Notes under the pieces: model-generated
Seen by the model: the letters and a program-made list of their open reading frames with translations, nothing else
Database searches by the model: none
What the model was told of the DNA's origin: nothing
Shown here: piece after piece, positions 5,117 to 8,170 of the stretch
Numbering within the stretch: position 1 is the first letter of the stretch
How the letters are laid out: each line of letters opens with the position of its first letter
DNA from: an uncultured Clostridia bacterium
Lineage (GTDB): Bacteria; Bacillota; Clostridia; Oscillospirales; Ruminococcaceae
Assembly (NCBI GenBank): GCA_947625455.1
Contig: CANQOJ010000099.1
Span: 1 to 8,170, forward strand
Reading direction: 5' to 3'
DNA: 8,170 nt
Program-made: the position numbers and the translations under genes

Positions 5117-5169
5117 TGCGTCCACTGTATACTGGTTCCCTCCGGCGCCTATACACAGAAAAACCACTC

Positions 5170-6096
5170 TCAAATAGGAATAACCTTATACAGTACGGTC
5201 TTTTCAAACTCCAGCGGTCTGTTGTATCTGAAGAATACAATGCCGTCGGACGGCGCGGTTATCTGCCTTATGACGCTTCCGTCGAGCGGATCGGTTATCT
5301 CACAGAGAATATCGCCTTTCCTAAATTCATCACCCGTTTTGACGAAACTCTTGTAAATTCCCGCGACAGGCGAGTGTATCTGCAGGAGCGATTTCTCGTC
5401 AAGCATTTCGGTGATGTAACCGCCGGGGATTTTCGTCTTGATAACGCCGTTTGCCGACATAAACCTCAAAATCGCGTCAACCGCAAGTTTTGCGGACGGC
5501 TCGTCAATGTTGTCAGTCGCGTTTGTGTACAGCGAAAACGCCTGCGTTTCCCATATCTGCCAGTTGTAGTTAAGAGTTGTCGTGTCATACGGACGCGGTT
5601 TTCTTATGAACGCAAACGGCAGCCCGAAACACTTCATAAGTTCATGGTCTGTAAACCCTGTCTCCATAAGCTTTACATGCGGAAGAAAATCCCCTTGCTG
5701 ATAAAAGCTCGCCAGCTGAACGCCGTATTTATACCCCTTTACGCTTTCAAAAATCCCCGCGGCAATCCTCTGCGTCGTCTCCCCAAGGTCATAGCCGGGG
5801 AACATTCGGTTGATGTCCGTGTTGTCCATTGTCCAGAAACGCTTGCCGATATTCATTGAGTAGTAGTTTGCTGACGGGATAATCATCACTTCGCAGTTGT
5901 CCGCAATAAGCCCGCTGCTTTCCATATCCTTAAGACGGCTGACAAGCTGCGAGCAGACATACATCTGCTGAACTTCATTCCCTCGCATAGCGCCGACAAC
6001 GCACATTGTCTTTTCGCCCTGCCCGAATTGAAAGCCGATTATGTCCATGCTTTCGCGGTACGGCGAACGGAGTGAATACAATGTCTTTCTACGCAT
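5170..6096 (-). CDS. Degenerate succinylglutamate desuccinylase/aspartoacylase-like protein
   Basis: A 308-residue homologue of the zinc carboxypeptidase-like AstE/AspA family, paralogous to the gene just upstream, but apparently without its catalytic centre. The family zinc motif GxHGxE reads GAMRGNE here (35-41), with His replaced by Arg38. The second zinc histidine motif DIHS is QLAS (127-130), with Asp to Gln and His to Ala129. The position of the paralogue's candidate catalytic Glu192 aligns with Tyr. Only Glu41 and the DINRMFPG segment (94-101) are kept. The C-terminal beta-rich domain (from about residue 240) is intact, so this is a maintained protein rather than a decayed gene. The start at 6096 is chosen for AGGGGGTG 6 nt upstream; a GTG at 6105 would overlap that site. 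The ATG overlaps the upstream stop codon by 8 nt. Likely a pseudoenzyme or a partner subunit of its neighbour. Confidence 0.8.
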   Translation of the reverse strand: MRRKTLYSLRSPYRESMDIIGFQFGQGEKTMCVVGAMRGNEVQQMYVCSQLVSRLKDMESSGLIADNCEVMIIPSANYYSMNIGKRFWTMDNTDINRMFPGYDLGETTQRIAAGIFESVKGYKYGVQLASFYQQGDFLPHVKLMETGFTDHELMKCFGLPFAFIRKPRPYDTTTLNYNWQIWETQAFSLYTNATDNIDEPSAKLAVDAILRFMSANGVIKTKIPGGYITEMLDEKSLLQIHSPVAGIYKSFVKTGDEFRKGDILCEITDPLDGSVIRQITAPSDGIVFFRYNRPLEFEKTVLYKVIPI

Positions 6097-7033
6097 TTTC
6101 TTCACCCCCTAAAATTCGTGCAATCAGCGATCCACCGTAAACTATGGGGTATTCCCTCAGCGTAAAGATAATGCCGTCACAGGGCGAGGTGACGTATTCT
6201 TCAACATTCCCCGTAACGGGATCGATAACCTTTCCCACAGCGTCGCCGCTTTTAATATGCGACCAGTGCTTTGCCGACGGAATAAATATACCCGCCGCGC
6301 CAGAATTTACAAATCCAACCGCCCTGTCTGCGGAAATAATGGGTTCTTTTACGGGCTTGCATTCGCCTTTCCACATGCCGAGATTTTTGAGAAGGTTCAA
6401 AATGCCGTCCGTCAGCCTGTCGCCGTATTCGCAGGTTATCCGCATACCTACCCCCATTTCCACGACAAGCGTTTTTGTGCCTATGCTGTTTAAGCTGTAC
6501 GCAAGGGTTGATTCAAGCACGGTCGCCGAGGCGTGAATCCAGATGAAGTCGCACCCAAGCATTTTCGCATAAGGCACAAGTTCGTCCGCTGTTATCTCGT
6601 TGATTCTCACCTGCGGTATTTCGCGAAGATATATGTTGCTCGAATGAATGTCGATGCATATATCCGCGCCGCTGATGTCCGAAATTATGTCAGCCGCAAG
6701 GCACTCCGCCATTGTCCCGTCATTTGTTCCCGGAAATATCCTGTTCATATCCAGGTCAAACAGCGGTATTCCTCTCGTTATCGAATCAATGCCTAAGGGA
6801 TTGAGCGCGGGATATATATCCACCGTGCCGTTTAACAGCGCAAGATTGTTCTGCAGAACGTTTGCCAGCTTTGCGCAGACATATTGCCCCTCAAGTTCAT
6901 CTCCGTGTATCCCCGTAACAACGCAAACCCGTTTTCCCGACGGGTTTTTGCTGTCCGAGCCGACATAGCGGTTTTTCTTTATGACGATATTTTCATTTAC
7001 CGAAAGCCCCGCCTTTGCGACTTCTTCTATCAT
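6089..7033 (-). CDS. Succinylglutamate desuccinylase/aspartoacylase family zinc hydrolase
   Basis: A 314-residue member of the AstE/AspA branch of the M14-like zinc hydrolases, which cleave N-acyl amide bonds of small acidic amino acid derivatives. The active-site elements are all present: GIHGDE (41-46, zinc ligands His43 and Glu46), DMNRIFPG (95-102, substrate-carboxylate binding), DIHSS (128-132, zinc ligand His130) and VEMGVG (191-196) with candidate catalytic Glu192. The C-terminal domain (about 240-314) is the beta-rich part seen in the family. GGGAG precedes the ATG at 7033, which begins 22 nt after the transglutaminase-like gene. It lacks any sign of an arginine-catabolic ast operon context, so a role in arginine degradation is unlikely; it more probably trims an amide in the pathway of its alpha-E and transglutaminase neighbours. 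The substrate is not known. Confidence 0.85.
   Translation of the reverse strand: MIEEVAKAGLSVNENIVIKKNRYVGSDSKNPSGKRVCVVTGIHGDELEGQYVCAKLANVLQNNLALLNGTVDIYPALNPLGIDSITRGIPLFDLDMNRIFPGTNDGTMAECLAADIISDISGADICIDIHSSNIYLREIPQVRINEITADELVPYAKMLGCDFIWIHASATVLESTLAYSLNSIGTKTLVVEMGVGMRITCEYGDRLTDGILNLLKNLGMWKGECKPVKEPIISADRAVGFVNSGAAGIFIPSAKHWSHIKSGDAVGKVIDPVTGNVEEYVTSPCDGIIFTLREYPIVYGGSLIARILGGEENA
6103..6110 (-). promoter_or_regulatory. Ribosome binding site deciding the start of the degenerate paralogue
   Basis: AGGGGGTG on the minus strand, 6 nt before the ATG at 6096. A GTG at 6105 in the same frame lies within this site and is therefore a poor start. Confidence 0.6.
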
Positions 7034-7055
7034 AAATCCACTCCCTTAAAATTCT

Positions 7056-7835
7056 TTAAAATTCGGCAACAGTTGACGTTACCGTCTGAACTCCCTTTGA
7101 ATTTCCGAGATATACCCCGCATTCTATCGGGCAGTCCGAATAGTCTCTGCCGTGGCAGAGTTTTATATAATTTTCGCTTATAAATCTGTTGTTTGCGGGA
7201 TCAATCCCGTACCACCGCGAGTTGCTCCCTATCTCCGTCCAGGCGTGAGTTTCTCCGCTTTCGTATGCCAATCCCGAAACATATCTGCAGCGAATGCCGT
7301 CCAGCCTGCACAGCGCGAGGAAAATATGCGCATAATCCTGGCATACCCCCATACCGAGCGCCAGCGCGTTCTCTGCCGAGGTATGCACGTCCGTCACGCC
7401 TTTTTCGTATTTCATTGCCGAATAAAGGGCGCCGCAAAGCTGTGTTGCCCTGTCAACGGGCATTTCAGCTGTCGGCTTGTTTTTCTCGTAAAACCTCTTT
7501 ATACATTCTCCGGGTTTTGTAAGCGCGGAATTGTAGCCGTATATCGCGGATGGAAAACCCGAAATATCCCGCGTGTTTATTATCTTCGCTTTTCCCGAAA
7601 TGCGGAATGAAAAGAAGCTGTGGGGTTCGGGTATGCTTCCGCAGATAAGCGTATTGCCGAAACTGTCGCGGGATAGCCAGATTTTGCTGTTTTCATTTGG
7701 GCATATTTCATACTTTGCTTCTCTTATAAGCTGTCTGCCGTCAGACACGGGCAGACAGCGCAGGGTGAAGCTGTGCTCCGAAACGTTTACCGGAAAATCA
7801 AGTTTAGCCGTATACTCAAACCGCAGCCGTTTCAA
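7056..7835 (-). CDS. Transglutaminase-like domain protein
   Basis: A 259-residue protein of the bacterial transglutaminase-like superfamily (papain-like fold), usually proteases or amide-forming/hydrolysing enzymes. Residues 1 to about 85 are a beta-rich N-terminal domain of the kind found before the core in this bacterial family. The catalytic triad is visible: Cys165 in GVCQDYAH, His197 in THAWTE and Asp212 in GIDPANN. There is no signal peptide, so it should act in the cytosol. The start is a TTG at 7835, chosen because AGAGGTG (7843-7849) lies 7 nt upstream and no ATG is nearby. It overlaps the end of the alpha-E gene by 20 nt. This pairing is a recurrent gene neighbourhood, normally with a circularly permuted ATP-grasp enzyme, proposed to make or modify a peptide. 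Confidence 0.87.
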   Translation of the reverse strand: MKRLRFEYTAKLDFPVNVSEHSFTLRCLPVSDGRQLIREAKYEICPNENSKIWLSRDSFGNTLICGSIPEPHSFFSFRISGKAKIINTRDISGFPSAIYGYNSALTKPGECIKRFYEKNKPTAEMPVDRATQLCGALYSAMKYEKGVTDVHTSAENALALGMGVCQDYAHIFLALCRLDGIRCRYVSGLAYESGETHAWTEIGSNSRWYGIDPANNRFISENYIKLCHGRDYSDCPIECGVYLGNSKGVQTVTSTVAEF

Positions 7836-8170
7836 TGAAATTCACCTCTATAAGCGCCTCAACATTCGCTATCAATTCGCTTCTGTTGTCATTCAGCTTT
7901 TCGGGAACGGCAATTGCGCTCTTTAAAGCCGACAGCGCGACTTTGTTTATAATGCAGACGCTTTGTCCGAGATAGCGTTCAACGTGCTTTATGAGATTGC
8001 TTAAGGCGCTGAATGTTTCTTCTTCGGAAAATGACAGCCTTAACATCATATCAACATGTTCAACCGACTTTCCGAGATGAATAATCCTTAATGCGTCAAC
8101 ATCGGTCATGTTGCTGTCAACGCTCCCCCAGAATGCGTAAATAGCGTCCCTCACGGGCAGTAAATCATAG
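7816..8170 (-). CDS. Alpha-E (DUF403) domain protein, C-terminal part
   Basis: The C-terminal 117 residues of an alpha-E domain protein, a family of all-helical proteins of roughly 300 residues. The frame stays open to the right edge, with residues YDLLPV before a GTG at 8154, so that GTG should not be taken as the start and the 5' two-thirds lie outside the window. The segment LRIIHLGKSVEHVDMMLRL resembles the repeated GRxxERxDxxxRL-type helix of the family. Biochemical function is unproven; the family is known mainly from its association with circularly permuted ATP-grasp ligases and transglutaminase-like proteins, as seen here with the downstream gene. The promoter of this leftward operon is not visible. 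Confidence 0.82.
   Translation of the reverse strand, partial: YDLLPVRDAIYAFWGSVDSNMTDVDALRIIHLGKSVEHVDMMLRLSFSEEETFSALSNLIKHVERYLGQSVCIINKVALSALKSAIAVPEKLNDNRSELIANVEALIEVNFIETAAV
7843..7849 (-). promoter_or_regulatory. Ribosome binding site supporting a TTG start
   Basis: AGAGGTG on the minus strand, 7 nt before the TTG at 7835. It supports the unusual TTG start of the transglutaminase-like gene and sits inside the alpha-E coding region, implying coupled translation. Confidence 0.6.

Larger units (their letters stand above)
4943..5134. repeat. Palindrome-rich intergenic block bounded by an 11-bp inverted repeat
   Basis: CAGTATACAGT (4943-4953) recurs as its exact reverse complement ACTGTATACTG (5124-5134). 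Between them lie four more palindromes, at 4960-4974, 4976-5053, 5056-5068 and 5095-5116. The gap between the convergent genes (4929-5169) contains no plausible gene. The bounded layout suggests a small non-coding mobile or extragenic palindromic element. No target-site duplication was seen, so mobility is unproven. Confidence 0.45.

Noticed and set aside
5104..5859. 251-codon open frame on the plus strand
   Set aside because: It lies wholly antisense to the aspartoacylase-like gene, has no ribosome binding site and shows no recognisable domain; its basic, cysteine-rich composition is typical of a reverse-strand shadow.

Overview
The window looks like chromosomal DNA of a member of the Bacillota, most likely an anaerobic Clostridia (Ruminococcaceae/Oscillospiraceae-like). 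Pointers are strong GGAGG-type ribosome binding sites, sigma-A-type promoters, short intergenic gaps, a radical SAM peptide maturase, a ferredoxin-fused flavoprotein and a class M sirtuin/zinc-macrodomain pair. No rRNA, tRNA, IS element or CRISPR array was seen.

Region 1 (1-817) holds the start of a leftward gene cut by the window edge, a leftward HxlR-family regulator (274-600), and a divergent control region. That region has a promoter facing each way, with a perfect inverted repeat AGTTAC-N6-GTAACT (707-724) between them as a candidate HxlR operator.

Region 2 (818-4928) is a run of six rightward genes that probably form one operon. In order they are a 54-residue cysteine-repeat peptide (ACGX-repeat RiPP precursor), a radical SAM/SPASM maturase, a nitroreductase-family flavoprotein, a pyridoxamine-phosphate-oxidase-like flavoprotein fused to two [4Fe-4S] clusters, a zinc-binding macrodomain hydrolase and a class M sirtuin (SirTM) ADP-ribosyltransferase. 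The junctions are tight (overlaps or 2-20 nt), apart from an 87-nt gap with a hairpin between peptide and maturase. A 12-bp stem hairpin follows the last gene. The likely theme is a thiol/redox-linked system in which a cysteine-rich modified peptide and a reversible ADP-ribosylation module are expressed together under a cysteine-containing HxlR regulator. I consider this the most interesting part of the window.

Region 3 (4929-5169) is a convergent intergenic region packed with nested palindromes and bounded by an 11-bp inverted repeat.

Region 4 (5170-8170) is a leftward operon read from the right edge: an alpha-E (DUF403) protein cut by the edge, a transglutaminase-like cysteine-protease-fold protein, and two tandem zinc-peptidase-like (succinylglutamate desuccinylase/aspartoacylase) paralogues. 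The first paralogue keeps its active-site residues. The second has lost nearly all of them and looks like a pseudoenzyme. Alpha-E and transglutaminase genes usually travel with a circularly permuted ATP-grasp ligase, which would lie beyond the right edge.
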